A DNA stretch of 64,000 nt, taken from Chengkuizengella sediminis. GTDB lineage: Bacteria; Bacillota; Bacilli; Paenibacillales; KCTC-33759. The position numbers were made by a program, and so were the translations under genes. Location: NCBI RefSeq assembly GCF_010078385.1, contig NZ_SIJC01000001.1:62001-126000 (forward strand), written 5' to 3'. The notes under the pieces were generated by a model, which made no database searches, was not told where the DNA came from, and saw only the letters and a list, made by a program, of their open reading frames with translations. Positions 16,381 through 25,556 of the stretch are shown in pieces; position 1 is the stretch's first letter; every line of letters begins with the position of its first letter.

Positions 16381-17010
16381 ATGTACATTCCATTAACATT
16401 TTTTATTACCGTATCCGCTGCTTTTTATTTTTATGCACTATTTAATAACTTGACCATATGGAAATATATTTTAAAACCCGGAACGACGCTGCTCATCTTA
16501 ATGTTGGTTGTAGTTAATCTTAATCAAGCGGGTATCTATGGCTGGCTCATATGTCTGGCTTTAATATTTTCCATTGTCGGTGACATTCTATTAATGTTAC
16601 CTTCTGACCGTTTTATTCAAGGACTAATCTCATTCTTTATCGCTCATGTCGTATATGTAGTCGCTTTTCCAGGCATTCATGAGATAAGTGGGTATACGAT
16701 TACGGTAGCCATCCTACTTATACTGTTCACAATACTGTTTGCTCTAGTCATCATCCCTGCTGTAAGAAGAGAAGGGGGGATGTTGCTTATTATTGCTGTT
16801 CTAGCTTATATGGGTGTTATAACCTTAATGGTATATAAAGCAGTGATAAGTGGTGAGATGGTACTTATGCTGGGAGCAATCTCTTTTTATATTTCAGATG
16901 CTATACTAGCTTGGAATCGTTTTATAAAAACGTATCCGCTGGGTGAATACATGCTGATGTTTACATATTTTTTAGCACAAACATTCATTGCCTATAGTGT
17001 AATTGTATAG
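16381..17010 (+). CDS. YhhN/lysoplasmalogenase-family membrane protein
   Basis: About 209 residues with roughly eight membrane helices. The family blocks IVGDILLMLPSDRFIQGLIS, FFIAHVVYVVAF and GAISFYISDAILAWNRF, with their conserved Asp pair, are present. Members hydrolyse the vinyl-ether bond of lysoplasmalogens in animals; the bacterial role is unclear. ATG 16381 is chosen because GGAGGT lies 7 bases upstream; the longer frame from 16351 has no site. It is a single gene. Confidence 0.82.
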   Translation: MYIPLTFFITVSAAFYFYALFNNLTIWKYILKPGTTLLILMLVVVNLNQAGIYGWLICLALIFSIVGDILLMLPSDRFIQGLISFFIAHVVYVVAFPGIHEISGYTITVAILLILFTILFALVIIPAVRREGGMLLIIAVLAYMGVITLMVYKAVISGEMVLMLGAISFYISDAILAWNRFIKTYPLGEYMLMFTYFLAQTFIAYSVIV

Positions 17011-17171
17011 ATTATTTTTAACTACCTCTACTATAACCTCACTATTCATTTAATTAGTGAGATTCTCCTATGTTGAATTCTATATTAATAACTTTCTATT
17101 ATGGAACAGAATTTCTACTTAAAAGGGAAAAGAATTATTTCTTGCATAAATCCACCTTTATTCGCAGTGTT

Positions 17172-17530
17172 TCAAACTGTAGGGATTGATTTAAATGCTC
17201 TGCTTGTTTTAACTGGTTTACTTTTTCCTACAATTCTTAATTTAAAATCAAGGTTTTCAATTCTGTACTCCATCTCGGTATCCCCTTTAATAGAAGTTTG
17301 AAAGGAGATTCTCAGAAAAGCTTTTAACTGTACTCCTCTATTACGAGCGTTGGAGGGGGTTATTTCTTCATCCAGAATATTTTCAATGTAGTCCAATACA
17401 TTTTCATTCTTTCTAACCAATCCATATTTGACATAGGCAAATGTGGTTTTGTTAAACTTAGGAAATACGTCCAATCACAAATGAAATTCCATTCATAAGA
17501 TATCTCATTAAAATGAAAAGCATCGAAATC
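17172..17530 (-). pseudogene. Frameshifted gene of unknown function
   Basis: The minus-strand frame from about 17530 reads IHDFDAFHFNEISYEWNFIC, DWTYF. Near 17470 the sense continues in another frame as FPKFNKTTFAYVKYGLVRKN, ENVLDYIENILDEEITPSNA and onward to LDFKLRIVGKS. Neither piece has a start with a ribosome binding site. Protein-like composition in two consecutive frames indicates a decayed gene. I do not recognise the family. Confidence 0.4.
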
Positions 17531-17669
17531 GTGGATTAACGAATTTTATACAAATGTATTGAAATGTGCAAATCGATGAATCAGGAGCTCTAGTATCAAA
17601 CAATATGTTTTCCCTACCAGACTTCTGATTAAAATCTAAGAACTTTTAACTTATAGAGGAGTGAATTGC

Positions 17670-18392
17670 ATGGAAATTCATTTATATGCCTTATGCTGGA
17701 ACGAAGAAAAAATGCTTCCATATTTTTTCAAGCATTATGACAATATAGTTGATCAGTATTATATTTATGACAACTATTCAACAGACAATTCAATTTCAAT
17801 TCTACGGTCGCATCCCAAAGTGATTATGAACAGATTTAAAATACAAGGTGATTCGATGATATTATCAACACAACATATGCACAATCAATTCTGGAAACAA
17901 AGCAAAGTCGACTGGATTATCACCTGTAACATGGATGAACATTTATATCATCCTAATCTTAGAGGATATCTACAAGACTGTACTTACAGTGGGATCACAA
18001 TCATTGAATCCGAAGGTTATGACATGGTTTCGGATTCATTCCCGAATAGTGACCAACCTTTGTATGAAAGTATAAAGGTTGGTGTTAGAACTCCATTTTA
18101 TGATATGACTAATATTTTTAATCCGACTGAGATTAAAGATATTAACTTTTCTGTTGGTAGGCATGAGGCTAATCCTGTAGGAAATGTTAAAAAAACAATC
18201 AAAAATGAAGTCAAACTTTTACATTATAAATTTTTAGGTTTTGATTATTTTAACAGCCGACTTTCAGAATTAAAATCAGGGCTTCGAAAAACCGATATAG
18301 CTAAGCAATGGGGAGATCATTATTTATGGGATGAAAGAAAAAAACTCCAAGTATTTGAAAGTGTTAAAAAAAGAGCTGTTAAAGTTTTATAG
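17670..18392 (+). CDS. Glycosyltransferase family 2-like protein
   Basis: A 240-residue protein with a GT-A-like start: HLYALCWNEEKMLPYFFKHY, then YYIYDNYSTDNSISILRSH, the pattern of family 2/92-type transferases that begin with a nucleotide-sugar Rossmann half. A metal-binding DxD-like NMDEH (about residue 90) follows. C-terminal residues contain KLLHYKFLGFDYF. It probably adds a sugar to a surface glycan. ATG 17670 follows AGAGGAG by 8 bases. Neighbours include a sulfotransferase on the other strand, which fits surface-glycan decoration. Confidence 0.75.
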   Translation: MEIHLYALCWNEEKMLPYFFKHYDNIVDQYYIYDNYSTDNSISILRSHPKVIMNRFKIQGDSMILSTQHMHNQFWKQSKVDWIITCNMDEHLYHPNLRGYLQDCTYSGITIIESEGYDMVSDSFPNSDQPLYESIKVGVRTPFYDMTNIFNPTEIKDINFSVGRHEANPVGNVKKTIKNEVKLLHYKFLGFDYFNSRLSELKSGLRKTDIAKQWGDHYLWDERKKLQVFESVKKRAVKVL

Positions 18393-18441
18393 CTCTTTGG
18401 AGTTATCTGGAGAAGTGATTACAACACCTTTTACATTTCCA
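18391..18441 (+). pseudogene. Tiny fragment resembling DegT/DnrJ/EryC1 sugar aminotransferase
   Basis: Directly after the glycosyltransferase stop, another frame reads SSLELSGEVITTPFTFP. This matches the GEVITTPFTF block of PLP-dependent sugar aminotransferases. The match covers only about 15 residues and the rest is lost, so this is tentative. The stretch up to 18632 holds nothing else recognisable. Confidence 0.25.
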
Positions 18442-18632
18442 AATGTAGATTTATGGATTGACCAAGTTGAATTCCCATTAATTACTAAATCACGAGGAGC
18501 TCTGGTTCAAATTTATTTTAGAATAGGTTCCTAGGGGTACAGAATAACGGATGGTTCTTATCCCACTTTGGATACTAGCTATTGTGTTTGGTTATATCCC
18601 CAACAAAGAAAAATAAGTTGTTGATGCACTAA

Positions 18633-19247
18633 TTATGTCTTGTTTTCCCAAGGAAATTTACTATAAGGGGATTTAATATTTAAAAATTCACAGAATTTTT
18701 TGTACGAGTTAGGTTGTGATAAATTAATGACTAATAAATCATTTGGTCTATTTTTGAAATAATTTATTATTTCTTGGTTATGTTTTTCGTAATTCTTAAT
18801 TAATATTTCCTTATTAAATGGGTCATTTTCAGGAGTACCATATACTGCTTGAATATAATTCCACAAATAACCTTTATAAAGATATGTAGAATTCATTAGA
18901 TCATCTTTTGTTGGTGTTTTTCCTTTACCAAAGAATTTTGCATGGAATCTAATCATTGAATTATACCATTGTTCAGAATTATCACGAATACTTAAAATAA
19001 ACTTACTATCAGGATATGCTTTGTCAAGATATTTATAAGTTTCTGGGAGACTAAAAGGAACATCTTGAAATACGTTTGCTGTTTTACAGAAATTTATAAT
19101 TTTATCAAAGTTTTTTCTAAACATATAATCATTCATTAACAATTCTGCTCCTAGTTGATTGCCAACTGTATACCCTAAATCTCCAAAAGCTTTTTGTAGA
19201 GATGTCGTTCCGGTCTTATTTCTACCAATACAAAATATTTTAGTCAC
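18633..19247 (-). CDS. Sulfotransferase-family protein
   Basis: About 204 residues. The PAPS 5'-phosphosulfate-binding loop IGRNKTGTTSLQKAF is at the N-terminus. The 3'-phosphate-binding strand FILSIRDNSEQWYNSM (about residues 85-100) holds the conserved Arg and Ser/Asn. These enzymes transfer sulfate from PAPS to sugars or lipids. GTG 19247 is preferred because GGTGG lies about 4 bases upstream; ATG 19265 has none. It lies convergent to the glycosyltransferase gene, so a shared role in surface glycan modification is possible. Confidence 0.75.
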   Translation of the reverse strand: MTKIFCIGRNKTGTTSLQKAFGDLGYTVGNQLGAELLMNDYMFRKNFDKIINFCKTANVFQDVPFSLPETYKYLDKAYPDSKFILSIRDNSEQWYNSMIRFHAKFFGKGKTPTKDDLMNSTYLYKGYLWNYIQAVYGTPENDPFNKEILIKNYEKHNQEIINYFKNRPNDLLVINLSQPNSYKKFCEFLNIKSPYSKFPWENKT

Positions 19248-19785
19248 TTTTCCACCATCCCACATTTTTTACTTATCAATATTAAATTGAATAAAACAAT
19301 AGAACTTTAACAGATGCTTTTTAGAAATTTTCAAAACTTTGGAGTGCTCTCTTTTCGTCCCAAATATTGAAATTTCCCATACTTTTCGTATATCGATTTC
19401 ATGTATCCCTGGTTTCAATTTTAAATATCGATTGTTTAAATAATTAAATCCTAATATTTATAATGTAAAAGGGGTATGGCAACGATTCAAGGAATGAACC
19501 TCCACATCTGAAAAATATATCAAATAAGGGAAATAATTCACCGTGATAATGGTTAGTTTTTATTTTGTTATTGAAGAGTAACAAAATTAAAATAATAAAA
19601 TAAAAATAAAATTGTAACAATCTACATATATCTTTTGTATGTATTTTGAATTTTTTTATAAGGAGGCAGTATAGATAACAAAAAAGAATTAGAGGACTAA
19701 ATAAAAGAAATTGGCTGTTCAACTTCAAACCTTACAGTTTAATCTTTGTATTTTAGTTTTCTTTCAATAGAAGGAGGTGAATTAT

Positions 19786-21168
19786 ATGCCTAAACAACTT
19801 TCAAGAAAATTCTATGATCCAACCATTACGCTAGAAGTCCCTAGTGAAATAAATTGTCAAGGTTGCATTACTGGAAATGTCACTTCTGATGGAGTGTGTC
19901 CAGTAGAGGGAGCAGATGTCTTTTTCTCGAGTTCTTTACCTAATAGCGTCAGTTTTGACCCGAATCCCGCAATAACGGATAATAATGGAGAATATTCGTC
20001 AATGGTGACGGTAGCTCCGCCTCTTTCGGGTACGGTTATTACAATCATAGCTAGTACAGAAGTAGATAATATCCCAATATCTACTACAGAGTTTACGATT
20101 GTAAGTTGCGAAATTGAAGCTGAAACAGTGTATGTCACGAATTCATTATCAAATAATGTTACAGCTATTGATGGACAAAACAATACTCCAATCACAACTC
20201 TACCAGTTCAAACTCTACCTCAAAGAGTATTAGTTACACCAGATGGAGAATTTGCTTACGTTGCTAATGCTGCTAGTGCTTCTGTTTCAGTAATTCGTGT
20301 GTCAGATAATACTTTAGTTGGAAATCCAATAACCACAGGAGGGGGTTCTGCAAATTTAGTTGCAACACCTGATAGTAGGTTTGTCTATGTCTATAATGTA
20401 GAGGCTAAGACGGTTTCTGTGATAACAGTGAGTGACAACCCTAGTGTAATCAAAAATATTGATGTTGGAGAAGGTACAGGAGGACCAATCCCATTCAAAA
20501 ATATTGCGATTACACCTAATGGTCAGTTTGTTTATGTAGCTAATACGCCAGATAGCACGGTGTCTGTTATTCAAACTTCTAATAATGTTGTTATTAAAAC
20601 GATTCCTGTGCCTAACTTTCCTCTATCAATCGCCAGCACACCTGATAGTAAATTTGTCTATGTTGTAAGTTCAAATGGAGCAATAACCGTTATCGAAACT
20701 TCAAATCAAACAATATTTGATACTATATTTAATCCGGCTCCGAATCCTCAAAATTTAGCAATTACTCCTAACGGTGAATTTCTCTATGTAATTGGTAATT
20801 CACAATTTGTAGAAGCTTTTCGAATATCTGATAATACACGGATAGCAAATATAGAATTATCTCGTGCTAACTTTTCACTTGATATTGTCATCTCTCCATT
20901 ATCAGATTTCGTATATGTCATTGCTAATCAAAATTTTCTTCCGTTTGGTAGTTTCAATGTTATTGATGTAGCGAGTAACACAGTAATTAAGCAGGTGCAG
21001 CTTGGAGTTTCGCCAAGACAAATAGCTATTAATACAGATGGGAGTAGAGTTTATGTTTCTAATGCTGACCCTGATAATGTAGAAGTCATCCAAACTTCTA
21101 ATAATGAACTGATAGCAAATATACCAGCAGGAGGAAATGGAGCTCAAGGTATAGCTGTTACTCCTTAA
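19786..21168 (+). CDS. YVTN-type beta-propeller protein with N-terminal Ig-like domain
   Basis: A 460-residue protein. Residues 1-115 form an Ig/carboxypeptidase-regulatory-like domain (CQGCITGNVTSDGVCPVEGA, DNNGEYSSMVTV). Residues about 120-460 hold seven or so repeats of the YVTN family (VYVTNSLSNNVTAID, TPDGEFAYVANAASASVSVI, TPNGQFVYVANTPDSTVSVI, INTDGSRVYVSNADPDNVEV), forming a propeller. No signal peptide is present, although such proteins are usually surface parts. Together with neighbours of similar type this suggests a spore-coat or exosporium location, reached from the mother-cell cytoplasm. GGAGGTG precedes ATG 19786 by 6 bases. Confidence 0.8.
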   Translation: MPKQLSRKFYDPTITLEVPSEINCQGCITGNVTSDGVCPVEGADVFFSSSLPNSVSFDPNPAITDNNGEYSSMVTVAPPLSGTVITIIASTEVDNIPISTTEFTIVSCEIEAETVYVTNSLSNNVTAIDGQNNTPITTLPVQTLPQRVLVTPDGEFAYVANAASASVSVIRVSDNTLVGNPITTGGGSANLVATPDSRFVYVYNVEAKTVSVITVSDNPSVIKNIDVGEGTGGPIPFKNIAITPNGQFVYVANTPDSTVSVIQTSNNVVIKTIPVPNFPLSIASTPDSKFVYVVSSNGAITVIETSNQTIFDTIFNPAPNPQNLAITPNGEFLYVIGNSQFVEAFRISDNTRIANIELSRANFSLDIVISPLSDFVYVIANQNFLPFGSFNVIDVASNTVIKQVQLGVSPRQIAINTDGSRVYVSNADPDNVEVIQTSNNELIANIPAGGNGAQGIAVTP

Positions 21169-21318
21169 CTAATCCTTTATATTAGGATTTCTGTTATGCC
21201 AATTAGAAGTGTTTTTTCGCCATATGGCTTGATGAAGTTCTAGGTACTCCTTTTTTCGTGTTTGTTAAGCCTTGTGTTGCAAGGGATGTGAGTTATGAAA
21301 TTCATTCTAATATGAGAT

Positions 21319-21915
21319 TTATTTTAGATGTGGCGGTTCATTCCTCGAATCGTTGTCATACCCCTTCAAGGTGTTTTCTATATACTCATTTTGTTGTTTA
21401 AGGATTTGTTTAATTTCGTCTAAATCTTGTTTCATGGCTTCCAGATCGTCTTTAGTCGCAATCTGAATGTTATTCATCTTCAACCGTAAAAGGAAACTCT
21501 TGCTGTAATATTTTTTCTGTTTCTTCACTTTCAAAACTATTCGTATATATATTTCTTGAATTTGATTCGTTGATACAGATTCAGGTGATCCAGGTGTTAC
21601 AAAAGTGGATGCACATGTAGATTGAATGCATGTTTCTCTACTTTGCATTTCAATTATTACGATACCTTTACCCACTTTTCTTATAAAACCAGGAATTTGA
21701 AACTTTTGAGGAGTAGTAGTACCAGACGTTACAAATTCATGTAATAATGATCTGTATTTTTTAGTGGCTGCTTCCTCAGTGCAAGCACATTCCCCTTTCA
21801 CATTTGTTTCAATTGAGTTCAAATTAATTTGAGAAGGGGAGAGGGTGTTTGATTGAACCACTACAATTTGACTTATAGGAATACAAATAGGAGCATTGAA
21901 CTGCATCATCTCCAT
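21319..21915 (-). CDS. Probable spore-surface protein (KGEC-C / KVGKG family)
   Basis: About 198 residues, no signal peptide. The first 90 residues contain NVKGECACTEEAATKKYRSL, then IPGFIRKVGKGIVIIEMQSR with further cysteines (ETCIQSTCAS). The same KGEC-x-C and KVGKG blocks occur in the protein at 23639, so the two are paralogues. The C-terminal third differs: basic, then a coiled coil (KDDLEAMKQDLDEIKQILKQ) and a DNDSRNEPPH tail. The start is uncertain: GTG 21930 overlaps the AAAGGAG site, and ATG 21915 lies about 14 bases beyond it. Function is unknown; the spore role is inference from type and neighbours. Confidence 0.6.
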   Translation of the reverse strand: MEMMQFNAPICIPISQIVVVQSNTLSPSQINLNSIETNVKGECACTEEAATKKYRSLLHEFVTSGTTTPQKFQIPGFIRKVGKGIVIIEMQSRETCIQSTCASTFVTPGSPESVSTNQIQEIYIRIVLKVKKQKKYYSKSFLLRLKMNNIQIATKDDLEAMKQDLDEIKQILKQQNEYIENTLKGYDNDSRNEPPHLK

Positions 21916-22155
21916 ACCATAGAAACTCACTCCTTTGTTTTATGATTCTAAATCATTTACTTTTTATATAGTATTATTTATAAATAATAAGAAATTGATT
22001 TTTCAAACATGCCTTTTACCTCTTTCCTTTTTTGAGAATTTATCTCAAATATTTTTATACCTTCACCCTCTATATTATGAAAATCATAATTTTATGGTTT
22101 TAAAATAAAGTTGCACCGTTTAAAACTTATCAAGACCTAAATCGTAAAAAACCAT

Positions 22156-22203
22156 AAAAAATAAAGGGTGGTACATATTAGTCATGACTAATATGTACCA
22201 CCC
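22156..22203 (-). terminator. Perfect 38-base palindromic terminator (minus strand)
   Basis: Positions 22166-22203 are a perfect inverted repeat (arm GGGTGGTACATATTAGTCA). On the minus strand it runs into a T-rich tract (22156-22165). It is placed to end transcription of the ceramidase-like locus. A copy of the AAATAAAGTTGCACCG repeat head lies 50 bases further on (about 22103-22118). Confidence 0.8.
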
Positions 22204-22338
22204 ATTTAATTCTTGTTCAACATTTGCGCCATATTGTTAAATAACCTAATCATCTTTACGAATACCGCTCGCAGTTAAAATAGCTTTCTTTATAATCACT
22301 CTATAATGTTATTTTATGCATTTTCGATATTAATATCT

Positions 22339-23594
22339 TCAAACACAATTTGTTCCTTCTCTGTGTAATTCCAGTATCTTATTAACAACCATTTGTGCAG
22401 TATTCTCTGAGGGAGGCATCCAGAGGTTTGTAATAGGTCCATATACTACTGGATTAAGTTCTACTTCGTAACCACCATAAGGATATGCTTCTTTTGTTGG
22501 TAAATAACCGAAATAACCACCATAAAATGTGAGATTATTATTCATTTTTTCTTGGATATCAAGTGCTGACTCTGAGAAAGGCCCATGGGGATGCCTGAAA
22601 ATGACCCTTCGTTTATCTGGAATAATTGAATCTCTAGATCAATAACTAATTGCCTACAGTTCTGTTCGTACATTTCTAATACTTTTTCAAGCCAATTGTT
22701 TGTACTCACTCCCCATTGCTCTTGGGCTAATGAAGCCATGTTTTTTATTCTTTCTGGTTCTGGTATCTCTATTAATTTCATTGGTAAAATAGCTGAGGTC
22801 GTATGTAACCTATATATTTTATTGTAAGAAATTGAAGGAATCATAGTTAATACACTACCACTTAAGGCGTAAGCCATATGCTTAATTGCATTCATTGACC
22901 CACGATATTTTGCATTAACGTTTCCAGACGCACCTTGTACGATGATAATGGGGCAGTTTAGTATTTGTTCAAGTATTCTTCTTGTCATTCCAGGATAATC
23001 TCCTGACAGAAAATCACTGTCTGACTTTAAGACATTTGGATGTGCGGTACAGAATACTATTGCTCCTGAGAGCTGTTGATCATTTTGATTTCTTATTGCC
23101 AAAATCCCAATTCGTTTATCAACAACTCCATATTCATTTGTACCCATCTTTACTCTTCCTTCAGACGTTTTTTCTCTACGATTCACCCCTATCTCTCCTA
23201 AGGTAACGTTCCAACCTACTTCAGAAGATTGCAAATGTTCATTTGCCTTAACAGCTGCATTAACAGTATTTTTAATAAGAAGTGTTTTATAAGCCTTAAC
23301 TACTTCACTATTACTAAATGTTGAGGGCCCAGAATGTGTATGAGTAAAAACAATAGTGATATTCTCAATACCTATACATAATTCACTTGCAATTTTTTTA
23401 CGAATCTCCATAGTATCTTCTACTAGCATACCAATATTATCTATACTAACAAACACAGTTTTATGATTATTACTTTCAAATACGAATGCAGTTGAATAAA
23501 TATGTACTGTTAACAATGAGACATTAGCTGAATTATTACAAATAAATTCCTTTTCCCAAGATAAGAGCCCGCACAAATAAATTGGTTTTTTCAT
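22339..23594 (-). pseudogene. Neutral-ceramidase-like hydrolase gene split by a frameshift
   Basis: The upstream frame (22542-23594) has family blocks FTHTHSGPSTF (zinc site), GVNRRE, CTAHPNVLKSDSDFLSGDYP (His and nucleophile-region Ser) and QGASGNVN. The downstream frame (22339-22545) continues with FYGGYFGYLPTKEAYPYGGY, EVELNPVVYGP. Reading the third frame near 22555-22590 as SESALDIQEKMNNNL joins them seamlessly, so a one-base loss broke a single gene of about 418 codons. The N-terminus also lacks the usual GxxxxDITPP motif and there is no ribosome binding site near ATG 23594. Ceramidases cleave ceramide to sphingosine and fatty acid. It is either dead or a sequencing error. Confidence 0.7.
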
Positions 23595-23638
23595 AAGTAA
23601 TAGAAAACGGGAGACTTCCTTAAAAAAGAGGTGGAAAA

Positions 23639-24130
23639 ATGTTTGAAAAAACTATTTGTGATTGTTGCGCATGTCCTATACAACGTGTTTGTGAGCAATT
23701 AATAGGGGAAGAAGGTGTCAGTATAAGAAGTGATGGTGGAGGCTTTGACATAATAATACAAGAAGCAAAAAACTTTATTGTGTCTGGACCAAGTACAGAT
23801 ATGTTTAATCCAGGAATTCTTCATATTTCCAGTAGCACTATCAATTCAGTTACATTTCCTTCTTCAATAGAAATTGATTTAAAACCAATTCAAAATAATT
23901 CTAAAGGAGAATGTATTTGCTTGGAGAATCCCATGACTAATTTAGCGAACTCTTTATTGAACAAGGAGTTTGTAAGTATTCAAGGGATAATTTTAGAATT
24001 AGAAGAAGTTGTTATTTGTAAGGTTGGAAAAGGAGTGATGATTGTAAAAGAGAAAGATGACAACGAAAACTTTATAGCTGTCTCCACTTGCAAAGTCTCA
24101 ACCATTACTGAATTACCACCAGATAGTTAA
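23639..24130 (+). CDS. Cysteine-rich probable spore-surface protein (KGEC-C / KVGKG family)
   Basis: A 163-residue soluble protein. It opens with a cysteine cluster (MFEKTICDCCACPIQRVCEQ) typical of small coat-type proteins, then NSKGECICLEN and EEVVICKVGKGVMIVKEKDD, shared with the protein at 21319. No signal peptide. GAGGTGG precedes ATG by about 5 bases. It is divergent from the broken ceramidase-like gene across 44 bases and followed by a terminator at 24257. Cys-rich small proteins of spore formers are often cross-linked into the coat or exosporium; that role is inferred. Confidence 0.65.
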   Translation: MFEKTICDCCACPIQRVCEQLIGEEGVSIRSDGGGFDIIIQEAKNFIVSGPSTDMFNPGILHISSSTINSVTFPSSIEIDLKPIQNNSKGECICLENPMTNLANSLLNKEFVSIQGIILELEEVVICKVGKGVMIVKEKDDNENFIAVSTCKVSTITELPPDS

Positions 24131-24256
24131 AAAACAAATGTGAAGTTATTGATCTTCCATAACATCTTCATCTAAATTTCAGCTCTGAGCAGTCAGACAA
24201 ATCACCTATTAACATTTTGTTATGTATAAATTTAATATTCTTTTAAACAAATGAAG

Positions 24257-24300
24257 AACTCCATCATCTCCAGAATCAAATGAACATGATGGAGTTTTCG
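24257..24300 (+). terminator. Rho-independent terminator
   Basis: AACTCCATCAT (24257-24267) pairs perfectly with ATGATGGAGTT (24286-24296), followed by TT. The remaining gap to 24562 shows nothing else. Confidence 0.7.
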
Positions 24301-24562
24301 ATTGAAAAGTGCTCAAACTTTTCTTAATTTTAAATAATAAACCCACCTTCTATTTAAAACAACTATATTAACAGAATTATGCATATAGAGGACTATATTC
24401 CCAAGTTTATTCTCCACAATTTTTATCTGTAACAGCCTAACATCATTCCTGCTATTAAACCAGATTTTTTTCTAATGAGAAAAAACACATATGTTTTATC
24501 GCTTAAAATGTTCTTCTAGAAACCCTAAAACTTTAATAATCCCCCTTTTTTCCATACCTTTA

Positions 24563-24685
24563 CTATAAATCTTTTGATACCAATAACAGATCTGCTTGAA
24601 ACCCTTCACTTATGCTTCCAATTTGATGTTCAAGCCCCAACAATTTTGCTGGATTGTAACTTGCTAATTTGCTAGCTTCTGTCAT
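24563..24685 (-). pseudogene. Amidohydrolase, C-terminal fragment fused to IS110 debris
   Basis: The frame MTEASKLASYNPAKLLGLEH, then QIGSISEGFQADLLLVSKDL and stop, is the typical end of an amidohydrolase (imidazolonepropionase/NagA-like superfamily: NPAK-LGL, G-I--G--ADLL). All upstream parts are missing. Sequence at 24686 switches directly to IS110 transposase, so the element inserted into, or deleted into, this gene. Confidence 0.6.
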
Positions 24686-25132
24686 GATAATGACCTGTAG
24701 ACTCAAAAATGACAACCGGATCCTTTCCAGCCTCAACTTCTACCTCTTTATAAAACTTGTAAAATACATCTAGACCCTCTAAATGATGTTCAAATTTAAA
24801 ACTTTTTTTATATGGATGTTTCTTTCGTAAAAAGGCTTGAACTTGACTTTCCCCTTTTGCAATATCCAGACCTAAGAATGGATCCATGCTTAACACTTCC
24901 TCTCTCTTCGTCATTGCCGGTACCTCTAATTCCCCTTGTAGTGTCATTTCTTCTCTTGTTATACAAGATCTCCGTCCCAACCAGCCTCACACATGTTTCT
25001 ACAAGTAGAGGGTGAACAGTTTTGTGGACGGGATCAAGTCCCACTGGCCCAAACGTTCTACCCCGGCTACCTAAAGAATACTCACCTATAAAAAAATGAG
25101 GTCAACCAGAAATAACTGGCTAACCTCATAAT
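24686..25132 (-). mobile_element. Truncated IS110-family element (left end and first 67 codons)
   Basis: The coding part 24686-24887 (ATG at 24887; MDPFLGLDIAKGESQVQAFL, VVIFESTGHYH) matches the first part of the intact element at 30094-31290 and stops soon after the junction. The upstream non-coding end, 24888-25132, matches the intact copy's leader, with long identical blocks. The rest of the transposase is deleted. The outer edge abuts ACAATCTGGCCCGATT, a version of a dispersed repeat. Confidence 0.8.
25096..25129 (-). terminator. Terminator at the IS110 left end (truncated copy)
   Basis: ATGAGGTCAACCAG (25096-25109) and CTGGCTAACCTCAT (25116-25129) pair, with two G-U pairs on the minus strand, followed by seven T on the minus strand. 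The same structure is in the other IS110 copy, so it belongs to the element and blocks transcription entering from outside. Confidence 0.7.
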
Positions 25133-25175
25133 ACAATCTGGCCCGATTCTTGAACATGCAGGAAACGGAGTACCG

Positions 25176-25556
25176 TTAGATTTTTTTATAAACCTCTGCG
25201 TAAGCAAATTTTAGCTGTTCACGTAACTCTTTATTATCTTCTTCTAGACTCTTAATTTTTCTCTTCAGAGAAGCAATAATTGCGTCTTTGTTGTTCTCAT
25301 TAATCTGGCGTTTAACCTGTTGTTTGGTAGGAGATTGAGCTTTCTGTTGCCGTAAGGAGTCTATACGTTCTCTGATTTTCGGATTGTTGTAAAGTGTTGC
25401 TTTACTAACTCCCGATTCACTTGCTACACTATTAAAATTTATGCTTTCCTTCGCTTTTATAAGACGTTTTATAGCTTCATTGACTTTTTGAAAAGTATTT
25501 GCTTTTCTTTTTTCATGAAGCTGTTTTAAATGCTCTCTACGGTCATATTTAGTCAT
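25176..25556 (-). CDS. tnpC: Tn554-type transposition protein TnpC
   Basis: About 126 residues, matching the roughly 125 of Tn554 TnpC. It has a helix-turn-helix-like part (SINFNSVASESGVSKATLYN) and a C-terminal coiled coil (KRKIKSLEEDNKELREQLKF). TnpC assists the two recombinases and influences frequency and orientation of insertion. ATG 25556 is chosen (AAGGTG 6 bases upstream); it overlaps the tnpB stop in ATGACTAA, so translation is coupled. It is the third gene of the tnpA-tnpB-tnpC operon. Confidence 0.8.
   Translation of the reverse strand: MTKYDRREHLKQLHEKRKANTFQKVNEAIKRLIKAKESINFNSVASESGVSKATLYNNPKIRERIDSLRQQKAQSPTKQQVKRQINENNKDAIIASLKRKIKSLEEDNKELREQLKFAYAEVYKKI

Noticed and set aside
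17038..17061. CTCACTA/TAGTGAG hairpin after the YhhN gene as terminator
   Set aside because: Short stem, long loop and no T-run.
19444..19728. 94-codon minus-strand open frame with hydrophobic stretches
   Set aside because: AT-rich region, no ribosome binding site, composition dominated by Leu/Ile/Phe/Tyr from poly-A/T tracts; no family pattern.
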